Origin: MAG-120802 sp049430265
GTDB taxonomy: Bacteria; Actinomycetota; Actinomycetes; Nanopelagicales; Nanopelagicaceae
Direction of reading: 5' to 3'
Assembly: GCA_049430265.1 (NCBI GenBank)
Contig: JBMTBW010000001.1
Span: 124,001 to 188,000, forward strand
DNA length: 64,000 nucleotides
Positions 6,877 to 15,765 of this stretch are shown here, piece after piece. The notes under the pieces were generated by a model, which saw only the letters and a list, made by a program, of their open reading frames with translations, searched no databases and was not told where the DNA came from. Made by a program: the position numbers and the translations under genes. Numbering within the stretch: position 1 is the first letter of the stretch; the number at the start of each line of letters is the position of its first letter.

Positions 6877-8358
6877 TTACTTTACTGGTCCAACAATTCT
6901 CTCTGCTGCAAGTCTTCCTGAGATTAGAACCATTGGAACTCCGACTCCAGGTTGAGTACCGCTTCCAGTAAAGACTACATTCTCATATCCCTTTGCCATA
7001 TTACTTGGCCTAAAAGGTCCGGTTTGCAGGAAAGTATGCGCGCTTGCAAATGGCGCACCTCTTTCCATCCCCATCTCTTGCCAATCGAGGGGAGTTGTTA
7101 CATGTTCTACCTCAACTGAGTCTGCAAAATCTTTATAGCCCCGCTCTTGCATCGTGGCATACATTTGATCTTTATAAACGTTCTTCATCTTCTTCCAATC
7201 AATATCAGCATCAAGATTTGGCGTAGGAAAGAGAATGTAATAACTATGTTTTCCACTTGGGGCAAGGCTTGGATCATCTTTTGAAGGTAGAGTCACCAAA
7301 AGGCTTGGGTCGCTCATCAATTGCTTTTTAGTAATTAGCTCATCAAAGACTCCATCCCAGGAGTGGCCAAAGTGAATATTGTGATGAGCTAAATGATCAT
7401 AACTCTTGGAAGAGCCAGCCAAGATGGTTACACAAGATGGTGAGTAATTAAGACGTTTAACTGATAGCGGAGTTTTTCCTAGTAAATCTCGCCAAGCCAC
7501 AGGCAAATCAGGATTTAGCACCACAACATCACATTCAATTCTCTGGCCATCACTAGTTATTACAGCACTTGCCCTAGATCCAATCTTTTCTACCTTTGTC
7601 ACTGTGGTGTTATATTTAAAAGTCACGCCATGTTTCTCGGCAGCTCCTGCTAGCGCTCTTGGAACCGCATGCATTCCACCTTTAGGAAAGAAAACTCCAT
7701 TAACTGAATCCATATAGGCAATGACTGCATAAATAGCAAGTGCTTGCTGAGGCGAAACCCCGGCATACATCGCTTGAAAAGAATAGACGCGTTGAGTTCT
7801 AGGATCTTTTAGGAATTGAGAAACTTTAGGAGCAAGCTTTCTAAAGCCACCAAGAGCAATTAATCGAGCAAGATTAGGAGTTAGCAGGTTTAGGGGAGAG
7901 TCAATATTTCTATCAATAAAGTCATTCATCTCATACTTATATAACTTGGTAACAAATTCAACATATCGTCGATAGCCAGCAGCTTCATCTGCACTAATAT
8001 TTTTTGCAATCTCTGCTTCCATCTGTTCTGTATTTGCATGAACATCTAATTGAGAACCATCGGCATAGAAGGCTCGATATAGTGGCTTGAGCGGCATCAG
8101 ATCTAGCCAATCTTCTAATTTCTCTCCAACACATGCCAGAGCATCGGCAATTAGATCAGGCATAGTTAAAACACTTGGTCCAGTATCAAATGAATATCCA
8201 TCTTTTTTCATTAATCCATTTCGACCACCAGGAACCGCTTCACGCTCAATCACAATTACTTCTCGCCCAGCTCCGGCAAGCCTTAGCGCGCAACTAAGGC
8301 CAGCAAGTCCAGCACCGACAACTACTACTCGGTCTGTTTTTCCCTTAACTTTTCGCAT
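6877..8358 (-). CDS. crtI: Phytoene desaturase CrtI
   Basis: A 493-residue FAD-dependent carotenoid desaturase that converts phytoene to lycopene. The N-terminal dinucleotide-binding motif is VVVGAGLAGLSC with the following VIEREAVPGGRNG; the FAD-closing C-terminal motif is GSGTQPGVGVPM. Residues such as GYSFDTGPSVLT are shared by all CrtI proteins. Its ATG follows the crtE stop directly (TAAATG). The neighbouring CrtI-like protein at 10870-12387 is a distinct paralogue; position next to crtB and crtE makes this one the main phytoene desaturase. Confidence 0.93.
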   Translation of the reverse strand: MRKVKGKTDRVVVVGAGLAGLSCALRLAGAGREVIVIEREAVPGGRNGLMKKDGYSFDTGPSVLTMPDLIADALACVGEKLEDWLDLMPLKPLYRAFYADGSQLDVHANTEQMEAEIAKNISADEAAGYRRYVEFVTKLYKYEMNDFIDRNIDSPLNLLTPNLARLIALGGFRKLAPKVSQFLKDPRTQRVYSFQAMYAGVSPQQALAIYAVIAYMDSVNGVFFPKGGMHAVPRALAGAAEKHGVTFKYNTTVTKVEKIGSRASAVITSDGQRIECDVVVLNPDLPVAWRDLLGKTPLSVKRLNYSPSCVTILAGSSKSYDHLAHHNIHFGHSWDGVFDELITKKQLMSDPSLLVTLPSKDDPSLAPSGKHSYYILFPTPNLDADIDWKKMKNVYKDQMYATMQERGYKDFADSVEVEHVTTPLDWQEMGMERGAPFASAHTFLQTGPFRPSNMAKGYENVVFTGSGTQPGVGVPMVLISGRLAAERIVGPVK

Positions 8359-9420
8359 TTAAAGACTCCGTTGCGTTGCAATAGTTGCCATCTCTTCTAA
8401 TACAGAGAGAATACTTGTCTCAACTTGGCTATCTCGCAACGCAGAAATGGCTCTATCCCGAAGCTCTGTGATGAGCTTCTCAACTTGAGCAACCGCTCCA
8501 GAGCTAGAAATAATTTCTTGAAGCTTAAGAATCTGTGTTTTATCAAGACCTTCATCTCCAAGTGAGGCAGTTAGAAGCTCTCGCTCTTGTTTGCCTACTG
8601 CCTGCATGGTGAGGGCAATTAGTACCGTTCGCTTTCCCTCTCTTAAATCATCACCTGCTGGTTTTCCTGTGACCTCTGGGTCCCCAAATACACCAAGGAG
8701 ATCATCACGTAATTGAAAGGCTTCACCGAGTGGAAGTCCAAATGATGAGTAGGTGCTCATTAGTTCCTTTTTTCCAGAAAGCGCTGCGCCAAAGTGAAGA
8801 GGGCGCTCTATTGAGTATTTACCTGACTTATATCGAGCAACTTTTAGAGATCTGTCAATACTAGTTGTGGCAAGTGCGCCCTCTAAAACATCTAAGTACT
8901 GGCCAGCCATCAATTCATCTCTCATATCTGCAAAGACTGATTGCACTTGAAGAAATTCATCGCCGCTTATTCCAGATTCCACCAATAAGCGATCGGCCCA
9001 GACCAGAGCCAAATCACCCATAAGAATTGCGGAGGAACTTCCAAATCTTTCAGAACTACCTTTGTATGAAGAATCTTGGTGATATTGCTGAAACGCTTTA
9101 TGTATTGCTGGTTTATTTCTTCTAGTATCAGAGCCATCCATCACATCATCGTGAATAAGTGCGCAGACGTGAACTAACTCTAAGGATGTGCAGGCACGCA
9201 GTATCTCCTCGCGCGCTTCTGCTCCGCTTCCTAAATAACCTAAATAGGCAAAGATTGGCCGAAATCTCTTTCCACCTTGGGTAATAAAATCTGACATTGC
9301 CTTTGCTACTGGCACTAGCTCTGGGCCAATATCAAGAAGCGCAGCGCTTCTTGCAACGGTAAATGAGGCCAAGGTCTTATCTATCTCGGCGCGAAGCTGG
9401 GATAGGTCAGGAGATTTCAC
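8359..9420 (-). CDS. crtE: Geranylgeranyl diphosphate synthase (polyprenyl synthetase)
   Basis: A 353-residue trans-prenyltransferase that makes the C20 precursor GGPP. The first Asp-rich motif is in HDDVMDGSDTRR (about residue 92) and the second is DDLLGVFGD (about residue 238), followed by GKPAGDDLREGKRT. The start is a GTG at 9420. It heads crtE-crtI-crtB and is related by position to idsA2 of mycobacteria, which also faces an MTHFR-like gene. Only 24 bp separate it from metF on the other strand. Confidence 0.92.
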   Translation of the reverse strand: MKSPDLSQLRAEIDKTLASFTVARSAALLDIGPELVPVAKAMSDFITQGGKRFRPIFAYLGYLGSGAEAREEILRACTSLELVHVCALIHDDVMDGSDTRRNKPAIHKAFQQYHQDSSYKGSSERFGSSSAILMGDLALVWADRLLVESGISGDEFLQVQSVFADMRDELMAGQYLDVLEGALATTSIDRSLKVARYKSGKYSIERPLHFGAALSGKKELMSTYSSFGLPLGEAFQLRDDLLGVFGDPEVTGKPAGDDLREGKRTVLIALTMQAVGKQERELLTASLGDEGLDKTQILKLQEIISSSGAVAQVEKLITELRDRAISALRDSQVETSILSVLEEMATIATQRSL

Positions 9421-9444
9421 GGCGCAACGGTACCCTCCCGCTAT
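9421..9444. promoter_or_regulatory. 24-bp divergent promoter core between crtE and metF
   Basis: On the plus strand TACCCT (9431-9436) ends 8 nt before the metF ATG. On the minus strand TACCGT (plus 9427-9432) ends 6 nt before the crtE GTG. The two candidate -10 elements overlap at the palindrome GGTACC (9429-9434). Neither has a recognisable -35, and neither gene has space for a long leader, so both messages would be leaderless or nearly so. Confidence 0.4.
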
Positions 9445-10293
9445 ATGAATAGTGCGCCTACCTTCTCTGTTGAGTTCTTTCCGCCTAAAGATCAGGCAGG
9501 AGAGGAGCGTCTCTGGAGCGCTCTAAAGGCTCTTGCAGTCTACAAACCTGATTTTGTTTCAGTTACATATGGAGCAGGTGGTTCAACTAGAGATCGCACG
9601 GTAAGAATTACCTCAGAGATCACAGCAAGAAGTGGAATTTCAACAATTGCACACCTAACCTGTGTTGGCTCTAGTAAAGATGAATTAATTGAGATTCTCA
9701 ATCAATACAAAGCCTCTGGAATTAAGTCAATCCTTGCACTTCGCGGCGATCCAAAAGGTGGACCTGGCGTGAAATGGGAGAGTACAGCTGGAGGCTTTGA
9801 TCATGCAGACAAGTTAGTAACTCTTGCATCAAGTATGGGCTTTGAAGTTGGGGTTGCAGCATTTCCTGATGGCCATCCAGCGTCAATGGGAAATTTCGAA
9901 CAAGATATAAAAGTACTTCTTGAGAAGGAAAGATGCGGAGCAAGTTTTGCTACTACCCAATTCTTCTTTGATGTTAGGGGTTATATCAACTTAGTAGATG
10001 AGATAAGAGCTAGAGGTTCAAAGCTTGATATCTATCCTGGAATTCTTCCTATAACTAATTTTGCTCAATTAAAGAAAATGAGTGAACTTGCAGGCTCGCC
10101 AATCCCAAGTGAAATTCAAAGAAGAGTTGAGGCAGCAGGAGGTAGCCCAGAAGAGGTAGTTAAAGTTGGTATTGAAATTGCAAGTGAGCTATCTAAAGAG
10201 CTTCTAGATTATGGAGTACCTGGTCTACATTTTTATACTATGAATAGCGCAGCTCCAACGATTGAGATAATTAAAAGAATTGGGCTTAGATGA
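9445..10293 (+). CDS. metF: Methylenetetrahydrofolate reductase
   Basis: A 282-residue TIM-barrel flavoprotein that reduces 5,10-methylene-THF to 5-methyl-THF for methionine synthesis. It shows the MTHFR motifs SVEFFPPK at the N-terminus, VSVTYGAGGS (about residue 40), IAHLTCVG (about 67), LALRGDP (about 98) and FFDV (about 173). It ends in a GLHFYTMN segment typical of the C-terminus. It is coupled by ATGA to the phosphatidyltransferase gene. The mycobacterial gene in the same place (facing idsA2) is MTHFR-like; here no key motif is missing. Confidence 0.92.
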   Translation: MNSAPTFSVEFFPPKDQAGEERLWSALKALAVYKPDFVSVTYGAGGSTRDRTVRITSEITARSGISTIAHLTCVGSSKDELIEILNQYKASGIKSILALRGDPKGGPGVKWESTAGGFDHADKLVTLASSMGFEVGVAAFPDGHPASMGNFEQDIKVLLEKERCGASFATTQFFFDVRGYINLVDEIRARGSKLDIYPGILPITNFAQLKKMSELAGSPIPSEIQRRVEAAGGSPEEVVKVGIEIASELSKELLDYGVPGLHFYTMNSAAPTIEIIKRIGLR

Positions 10294-10919
10294 AGAAGAT
10301 AGAATTCTTTAATTCTTGGTCAAGCCTTCATGGCGGAGCAGAGATAAAAGGAATTGTTAGAGCATGGTTGGAAATTTCATTCCTGCTCTGTAAACCTCTA
10401 GCAGTTTTAAGAGTTACCCCTAATTCTCTTTCTATTTTTGGATTACTTCTAGGTATCAGCTTGGTAGTAAATATTGAAAGTAATTGGGCTATAGCGTTTC
10501 TGGTCTTCTCCTTGATTGCAGATGGCATTGATGGATCCTTAGCAATACTTACTGGAAAGGTCAGTAGGTGGGGAGCGCTGCTTGATGGCTTTATTGATCG
10601 GATTGTTGAAGCGCTCTGGGCCTTTAGCCTCTATCTACTTGGAGCTCCCTATCAACTGGTCTTAATCGCTTGGCTTGCAGCATTTCTTCAAGAATATATG
10701 CGCTCAAGGGCGGCATCACTTGGTGTCACTCAATTAGGGGTTGTAACAATTGGTGAGCGTCCAATTAGAGCCAGCATTTTATTTATTGCTCTCGTTGCAA
10801 GAGCTGTTGATATGGATCTAGCAACGCTGCTCTCTCAGGTCTGGGCTTTGCTTCAGGTAATCTCTCTATTTACTGTTCTAAATTTTCTTCGACCGCTTCT
10901 GCAACAATCTCAGCGCTAA
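10290..10919 (+). CDS. CDP-alcohol phosphatidyltransferase family protein
   Basis: A 209-residue membrane enzyme of the family that transfers a phosphatidyl group from CDP-diacylglycerol to an alcohol (PgsA, PIS and relatives). The signature D-x2-D-G-x2-A-R-x8-G-x3-D-x3-D is present from DGIDG to DGFID (about residues 75-100), with all four aspartates kept. The usual arginine after the alanine is isoleucine. The acceptor alcohol cannot be inferred. It overlaps metF by ATGA, and its last 50 nt lie over the end of the opposing crtD-like gene. Confidence 0.85.
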   Translation: MKKIEFFNSWSSLHGGAEIKGIVRAWLEISFLLCKPLAVLRVTPNSLSIFGLLLGISLVVNIESNWAIAFLVFSLIADGIDGSLAILTGKVSRWGALLDGFIDRIVEALWAFSLYLLGAPYQLVLIAWLAAFLQEYMRSRAASLGVTQLGVVTIGERPIRASILFIALVARAVDMDLATLLSQVWALLQVISLFTVLNFLRPLLQQSQR

Positions 10920-12387
10920 TTCCAACTAAAGGTAGACCTCCACCAGGATGGGTTGAACCGCCAACTAAGAATAAGTTTTTAATCTTCGAACGATTGCGCG
11001 CTCGCCAAAAGGCCGATCTTGCTCCGTTGCTAGATGTCCCATAAATAGAGCCACCAGGGGCGTTAACGTTTCTCTCTAAATCTGCTGGAGATCTATATTC
11101 CAAAACTTCAACTCGGGAGCGAATATCCAATCCCTTTGCCTCCATTAGATTAATAATGTGCTGGCTATATTCCTTTGAGCTTTTCTCATCCCAATTAAAG
11201 CCATCTTTTGGTTGGTGGCGAGGGGCATTTATCAGTACCGACCAACTCTCATCAACTCCAGCTCGCTTCATCCTGGAGTCATTTGGATTACAAATATAAA
11301 TGGCTGGATCTTCTACTGGCCTTCTCTTTTCGAAGATAGAATCAAATTCAGCATCATAATCTTTAGGGAAAAATACAGTGTGGTGGCCAAGCTCTGATGA
11401 GCCACGAAGCCCAATGAGTAGAGAGAATCCAGAAAGTGATGCAGTGGCTTTGTTAAGTGAGTTACGGGCACTTCTAGTTCTGGAACTCTTTTCAAGGAGC
11501 TGGTTATAAACTAAATCTGCATCCGCGTTGGCAATTACTACATCGCTATTATGAACTTGGCCATTAGCCAATCTAACTCCAATTGCAACGCCAGATTTAG
11601 TGATGATTCGGTCAACTTTTGTGTTGAGATGCAGCTCAACACCTAAATCATTTAGGCGAGACTCAAGGGATTTAGCAAGCGTGCCAACTCCACCGCTAAC
11701 ATGCCAGGCGCCGAAGGCCTCCTCAACAAAGGCGATAGTTAAAAGAACTGCGGGGACTTTTCTAGGATCGGAGCCGGTATAGGTGGCATAGCGATCAATT
11801 ATCTTTCCAATGTAGACATTATCGGTATAACTTCTAACTAGATCTCGAAGGGAAGTAAATGGAGCGATTGTTTTTAAATCACGGAGAAGCGATGGACTCT
11901 TTAGCATCGCAAAGGGGGAGCGGAGTTCACTTTCAACAAATGCCTGTCTTGATGCGCCCCACATCTTTTCGGCTCTAGTTAGTAATTGATGCCAAGCATC
12001 TCCTGCCTGCGCTCCAAAACTTTCGGTAATAGCTAAGACTGTGCCGCTATGTGAGAGATTTGGAAAAGTTACTCTCTTGCCATCATCAAAGATATATGTA
12101 AAAGATGGATCAACTGGGTTTAGTTGGACGAGATTTTCTAAACGCTTTCCTGTTTTAACAAAAAGATCTCTGTAGACAGCTGGAAGGGTAAGTAGCGAAG
12201 GGCCAGTATCAAATGAAAATCCTGAGATATCTTCAGTTCTACACTTTCCACCAGCAAAAGAAGCTGCTTCAAAGACTTTAACTTTATGCCCACGCTTTGC
12301 AAGGCGGGCAGCAGCTGCCATACCACCCATGCCGGCACCAATTACAATGACGGATTTTGATACTTTGCTAGCTCTGTGATGGCTCAT
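10870..12387 (-). CDS. crtD: CrtI/CrtD-family carotenoid desaturase
   Basis: A 505-residue FAD-dependent amine-oxidase-fold protein with the N-terminal motif VIGAGMGGMAAAARL and the following EAASFAGGKCRT, and the C-terminal GGSTHPGGGLPLV. It is a CrtI paralogue. Because it overlaps a GT2 gene (ATGA) next to cruF and crtA, a C-3,4 desaturase acting on a 1-hydroxylated carotenoid end (CrtD role) fits best. A ketolase-like or second phytoene desaturase role is possible, so the symbol is provisional. It is the last gene of the tauE-to-crtD run and ends inside the opposing phosphatidyltransferase gene. Confidence 0.8.
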   Translation of the reverse strand: MSHHRASKVSKSVIVIGAGMGGMAAAARLAKRGHKVKVFEAASFAGGKCRTEDISGFSFDTGPSLLTLPAVYRDLFVKTGKRLENLVQLNPVDPSFTYIFDDGKRVTFPNLSHSGTVLAITESFGAQAGDAWHQLLTRAEKMWGASRQAFVESELRSPFAMLKSPSLLRDLKTIAPFTSLRDLVRSYTDNVYIGKIIDRYATYTGSDPRKVPAVLLTIAFVEEAFGAWHVSGGVGTLAKSLESRLNDLGVELHLNTKVDRIITKSGVAIGVRLANGQVHNSDVVIANADADLVYNQLLEKSSRTRSARNSLNKATASLSGFSLLIGLRGSSELGHHTVFFPKDYDAEFDSIFEKRRPVEDPAIYICNPNDSRMKRAGVDESWSVLINAPRHQPKDGFNWDEKSSKEYSQHIINLMEAKGLDIRSRVEVLEYRSPADLERNVNAPGGSIYGTSSNGARSAFWRARNRSKIKNLFLVGGSTHPGGGLPLVGISAEIVAEAVEENLEQ

Positions 12388-13472
12388 AGTTTCCTACCGC
12401 GCCAAGAAAGTTCGCCTCGATACTTCTTTATCCAAGAAATCGCTATTAAGTAGATCCAGATAAGCGCGCTCAAGGGATGAAGAAGTGAAGTACTGGGAAT
12501 CGTTCTTGTCTTTATCCCGCTTAATACTCTTGTCATAACAATTGCAAAGTAGAGATACCAACCGGAAAGCTCTCCTGCTAGACCAGCTACAAAAGGAAGA
12601 ATCGAGGTGAAGGTAAGTAGAGATATTGCAAGAAGTGCTCCTAGTGGATTAACAAAAGCACTCCACTGTGATTTGGTATAGCCTTCAATTAGCTGATTCG
12701 CACTTGAATACATTCGACAGTATGAGACTCTTGATCCATCTGCAACGCCGCCTTTTGCGCCAGCTCTGACTAAATTCCTTGCAAGAAATAGGTCATCTAG
12801 GACTTCTGCTTTAACGCCTCTATGGCCATCGCAATCAAAGTAAGCCTTACGCTTTATCACTATAAATTGACCATTTGCGACAACAGTTGATGGTCTTGGC
12901 CACTTTTGAGTGATTCGAAGTGGCAGAGTTGTAAACCAGGACCATTGAAGTAGTGGTTGAGTTAACCTTTCTAAAAATGTTAGAGCAATCTGTCGGGGAT
13001 AGGCAGATATGAAATCCCAATTCCAAGCTCTCATTGATTCAATCGTGCTTGCTACAGCCTTAGTATCTAGCTTGACATCAGCATCGAGAAAAACTAAATA
13101 ATCACCCTTTGCTGCTATCGCAAGTTGGTAGCAGGCATAGTTCTTTCCTAGCCAGCCCTCTTCCAGCTCTTTTCCCGCAATTACTTTTAAGTTGTTTTGG
13201 GACAATCCAAGTAGTAGCTCTCTAGTGTTATCACTTGAGGAGTCATCTAGGGCAATTATTTCAAAATTACTTAAGTTAGCCTGCTCTTTTAGAAGAGGGA
13301 TTAACTCAATGACATTTTCAGCTTCATTTCGCATCGGAATTAATATCGAGACTGATTGATCAATCGAAGCGCTATTTTTACTAGAAACCACCCTCAACGT
13401 AAAGAAATTAAAGACCGCTAAAAGAAGCATAATTGCAATCAGAAAAGCAGAGATATCTAATAGAAAAGTCAT
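12384..13472 (-). CDS. Family 2 glycosyltransferase, probable carotenoid glycosyltransferase (CruG-like)
   Basis: A 362-residue membrane-anchored GT-A glycosyltransferase. After an N-terminal helix come SILIPMRNEAEN (about residue 43), LDDSSSDNT and the metal-binding FLDADVKLD (about residue 128), then three or more hydrophobic helices at the C-terminus. Its place between cruF and the crtD-like gene, with a 6-nt gap and a 4-nt overlap, points to glycosylation of a carotenoid hydroxyl, as CruG does for 2'-hydroxylated myxol. The sugar and the acceptor position are unknown. Confidence 0.82.
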   Translation of the reverse strand: MTFLLDISAFLIAIMLLLAVFNFFTLRVVSSKNSASIDQSVSILIPMRNEAENVIELIPLLKEQANLSNFEIIALDDSSSDNTRELLLGLSQNNLKVIAGKELEEGWLGKNYACYQLAIAAKGDYLVFLDADVKLDTKAVASTIESMRAWNWDFISAYPRQIALTFLERLTQPLLQWSWFTTLPLRITQKWPRPSTVVANGQFIVIKRKAYFDCDGHRGVKAEVLDDLFLARNLVRAGAKGGVADGSRVSYCRMYSSANQLIEGYTKSQWSAFVNPLGALLAISLLTFTSILPFVAGLAGELSGWYLYFAIVMTRVLSGIKTRTIPSTSLLHPLSALIWIYLIAISWIKKYRGELSWRGRKL

Positions 13473-13478
13473 TTTTCC

Positions 13479-14285
13479 TTAATCTCGGCGGCCGTATTTA
13501 ACTGAGAGGAAATACCAGATAACTAGCGCTCCTAGCGCTGATCCTCCAAGGAATGCCACACCGGGACGATCGAAATGGAAAATGTTAATTACCATGCCGC
13601 CAATCCAACTCCAAGCAAGAAAGAACTCAGGAACTGCTCTACTTGAACCAAGGGAGCGCCTCTCTTTAGGTAGGAAGATATTGAGAAGTGCCATCAACCC
13701 CATTCCAGTTAATAGCCAGCCGAAAGTATTAGAAAGTGGAATTTCGGGTTGAAATGGAACGCTTCTGCCACTTATCTCCCAACTCCATCTTCCAGCTGAA
13801 ACCATCTGAGGATCAAGAAATAGATCCCAGGCCATAAGGCCATATCCACCGACAATGAAGACTAAGTTTGGGGCAACTCTTCTCGCTGCGATAAATACTG
13901 AGTGAGCCATCATGATCCAAGCAAATGGAACTACTAATGGAACGCCAAATATTTGGTAACCAAGGGATGGCGAATACTCATAACTTCCAAATGGCCAGGT
14001 AGTTCGCATGCCAATTTGTTCAACTAATAGGGAATAGGTGAAAGTGATTAGTAGAAATCTGATTGCATAAGTTAGGCCATAAGCAAAGAGAGCGTGAAGC
14101 AACATCGCTCCTGCTGCCCAATAAACAGTTGCGATAGTTACAAGCCGAAGACGCTCTCCGTCAATTAATGGATAGGAAAGTTGAAGAGCTAGAGCAACAG
14201 TTAATACTGCAACCAACGTAAAATTTCGCCAAGGTGTTATCGTGCGCCTGGAATCAGGCTTTGGGCGATAATTACGAATTGACAT
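13479..14285 (-). CDS. cruF: CruF-like carotenoid 1,2-hydratase (DUF422 family)
   Basis: A 268-residue polytopic membrane protein with about seven helices, matching the carotenoid biosynthesis family that includes CruF and bisanhydrobacterioruberin hydratase. Recognisable pieces are GSYEYSPSLG (about residue 100), VPFAWIMMAHS (about 117), 'AWDLFLDPQMV' (about 150) and the following WSWE. The family adds water across the terminal 1,2 double bond of acyclic carotenoid ends. It starts 14 nt after crtA and ends 6 nt before the glycosyltransferase. A tertiary hydroxyl made here would be the natural acceptor for that enzyme. Confidence 0.85.
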   Translation of the reverse strand: MSIRNYRPKPDSRRTITPWRNFTLVAVLTVALALQLSYPLIDGERLRLVTIATVYWAAGAMLLHALFAYGLTYAIRFLLITFTYSLLVEQIGMRTTWPFGSYEYSPSLGYQIFGVPLVVPFAWIMMAHSVFIAARRVAPNLVFIVGGYGLMAWDLFLDPQMVSAGRWSWEISGRSVPFQPEIPLSNTFGWLLTGMGLMALLNIFLPKERRSLGSSRAVPEFFLAWSWIGGMVINIFHFDRPGVAFLGGSALGALVIWYFLSVKYGRRD

Positions 14286-14299
14286 GGCTTAATTGTGCC

Positions 14300-14959
14300 T
14301 TATAGCGAGCCATTAGATTTAATAAGGGCAAAGCGAGCAAACATCTCCTCGGCATACCAAGCATGGCGATGCGTAGCCTTTATTGCCTCTCTATGAGCAG
14401 CGCCTGAATAAGCAAAATTCTTAACTGCTTCGCCAGATTCCCAGATAGAGAAAGTGCCTTGCAGGCCAATTGGAGCTTCACCGATTCCAATAGCAGAAAT
14501 TAATCCTGGTGAGCTATGAAGGCTTGTTGTAACTGGGGGAACGGAGCTCCAGAAAATAAAATTCTTACGCCATTTAATCCTAGCTCTTGTGATGGCAACT
14601 ATTTTTCCACTCCAATCACTGCTAGCTTTAGCAATCTGATCAAAAGGGCTCTTCTTTGACCAAGCGCCATTAATTGATATCGGAGATAGCTGGCCGCTAA
14701 ATTGCGAATCAGACTTCTTGTTCCAACGTTTAATGATTTTTGAATTGGCAATCTCTGAGTCTTGCTCAACTACAACTAGCAATCCCCAGCGAAGAACATC
14801 AGCATCCCTTGGGGTGAAGGTCTCACCTTTTCCAGCTCCTAATAACTTCCAGAATTTAACATCTCTTCTTCTAGCAAGCGCTAGACGATCAAGTCCCATA
14901 TGCAAAATTGCCCAGGGGATGTAGCGAGCTTTAATCTTCCAGAAGAAAACCAAAATCAT
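14300..14959 (-). CDS. crtA: CrtA-like spheroidene monooxygenase family protein
   Basis: A 219-residue protein that resembles CrtA along its whole length: FWKLLGAGKGETFTP (about residue 36), RWGLLVV, an ITRARI segment, and the C-terminal part with GTFSIW, AIKATHR and AWYAEEMFARF. CrtA enzymes oxygenate carotenoid chains (for example spheroidene to spheroidenone). Here it would put a keto or hydroxy group on the product of the CruF/GT/CrtD-like enzymes. It overlaps the preceding hydrolase gene by 4 nt. The position of oxygenation cannot be predicted. Confidence 0.82.
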   Translation of the reverse strand: MILVFFWKIKARYIPWAILHMGLDRLALARRRDVKFWKLLGAGKGETFTPRDADVLRWGLLVVVEQDSEIANSKIIKRWNKKSDSQFSGQLSPISINGAWSKKSPFDQIAKASSDWSGKIVAITRARIKWRKNFIFWSSVPPVTTSLHSSPGLISAIGIGEAPIGLQGTFSIWESGEAVKNFAYSGAAHREAIKATHRHAWYAEEMFARFALIKSNGSL

Positions 14960-15750
14960 TTTGCTGCTCCTGCCGCTTTCTTGATTTCATCAATTACATC
15001 TAGGGGACTATCCCACATCGGAGCATGGCCGGTATCAGAGAATATGATCCATCTAGCATGCTTTGGCGCAAGTGATCTCTCCTGGCAGCTAGTCTCAGGA
15101 AGAGTTCTATCTGAATCACCAAAAATAATTGTCACGGGAATTGAATCAGATATTTGACGATCAAAACGCTTTAGTAACATGCCATCCCAAGCCGGGTAAT
15201 AACCTTCTGCGCTTGCCATGGCAATTGCTGCATCAAGACATAATTCATAAGAGAACTCCTGCCACCGCGGGCTAACATCAGCAAAACCTAATCTGCGAGC
15301 AATTTCGAAGTGAAGCGCTGTTGGAGCAAGCTTAATTGTGTATCTGGCTAGAAATCGAGCCAGCGCTGTGCCTGGATATCTAGCGTTATAGGGGTTGAGC
15401 CAAAGACCAGCAGGTGCGATGCCTACTAGAGATCTAACTCTTTCTGGAGCAATTGCAGCCATCTCCATTGCAATCCAGCCACCAAGTGAATTACCTGCAA
15501 GATGAAATTTATCAATAGATGCAGCGCTTAACTGCTCCAACACTTTAAGTGCCAAGGAGTGAGGATCCATCAATTCACCTTTTTGATAAGGACTCTTACC
15601 ATGTCCTGGAAGATCAAGGGTGACTACTAAAAAGTCTTTATCTAAAGTTGATTTAATGGGTTTAAAAGCATTGCTGGCAGAACCCATGCCATGAATTAGA
15701 ACTAGGGGATCTCCAGCGCCACTCTTTTCAATATATAGAGGAGAGCTCAC
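14956..15750 (-). CDS. Alpha/beta hydrolase
   Basis: A 264-residue alpha/beta hydrolase with the oxyanion segment HGMGSA (about residue 20), LPGHGKS, nucleophile elbow GNSLGG with the catalytic serine (about residue 88), acid in FGDSDR (about 209) and histidine in TGHAP (about 237). The triad is complete. The substrate is unknown. It is coupled to crtA by a 4-nt overlap and lies in the carotenoid operon, so an esterase or acyl-transfer step on carotenoid glycosides is conceivable but unproven. Confidence 0.85.
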   Translation of the reverse strand: MSSPLYIEKSGAGDPLVLIHGMGSASNAFKPIKSTLDKDFLVVTLDLPGHGKSPYQKGELMDPHSLALKVLEQLSAASIDKFHLAGNSLGGWIAMEMAAIAPERVRSLVGIAPAGLWLNPYNARYPGTALARFLARYTIKLAPTALHFEIARRLGFADVSPRWQEFSYELCLDAAIAMASAEGYYPAWDGMLLKRFDRQISDSIPVTIIFGDSDRTLPETSCQERSLAPKHARWIIFSDTGHAPMWDSPLDVIDEIKKAAGAAK

Positions 15751-15765
15751 AGCGCAATTCTCACT

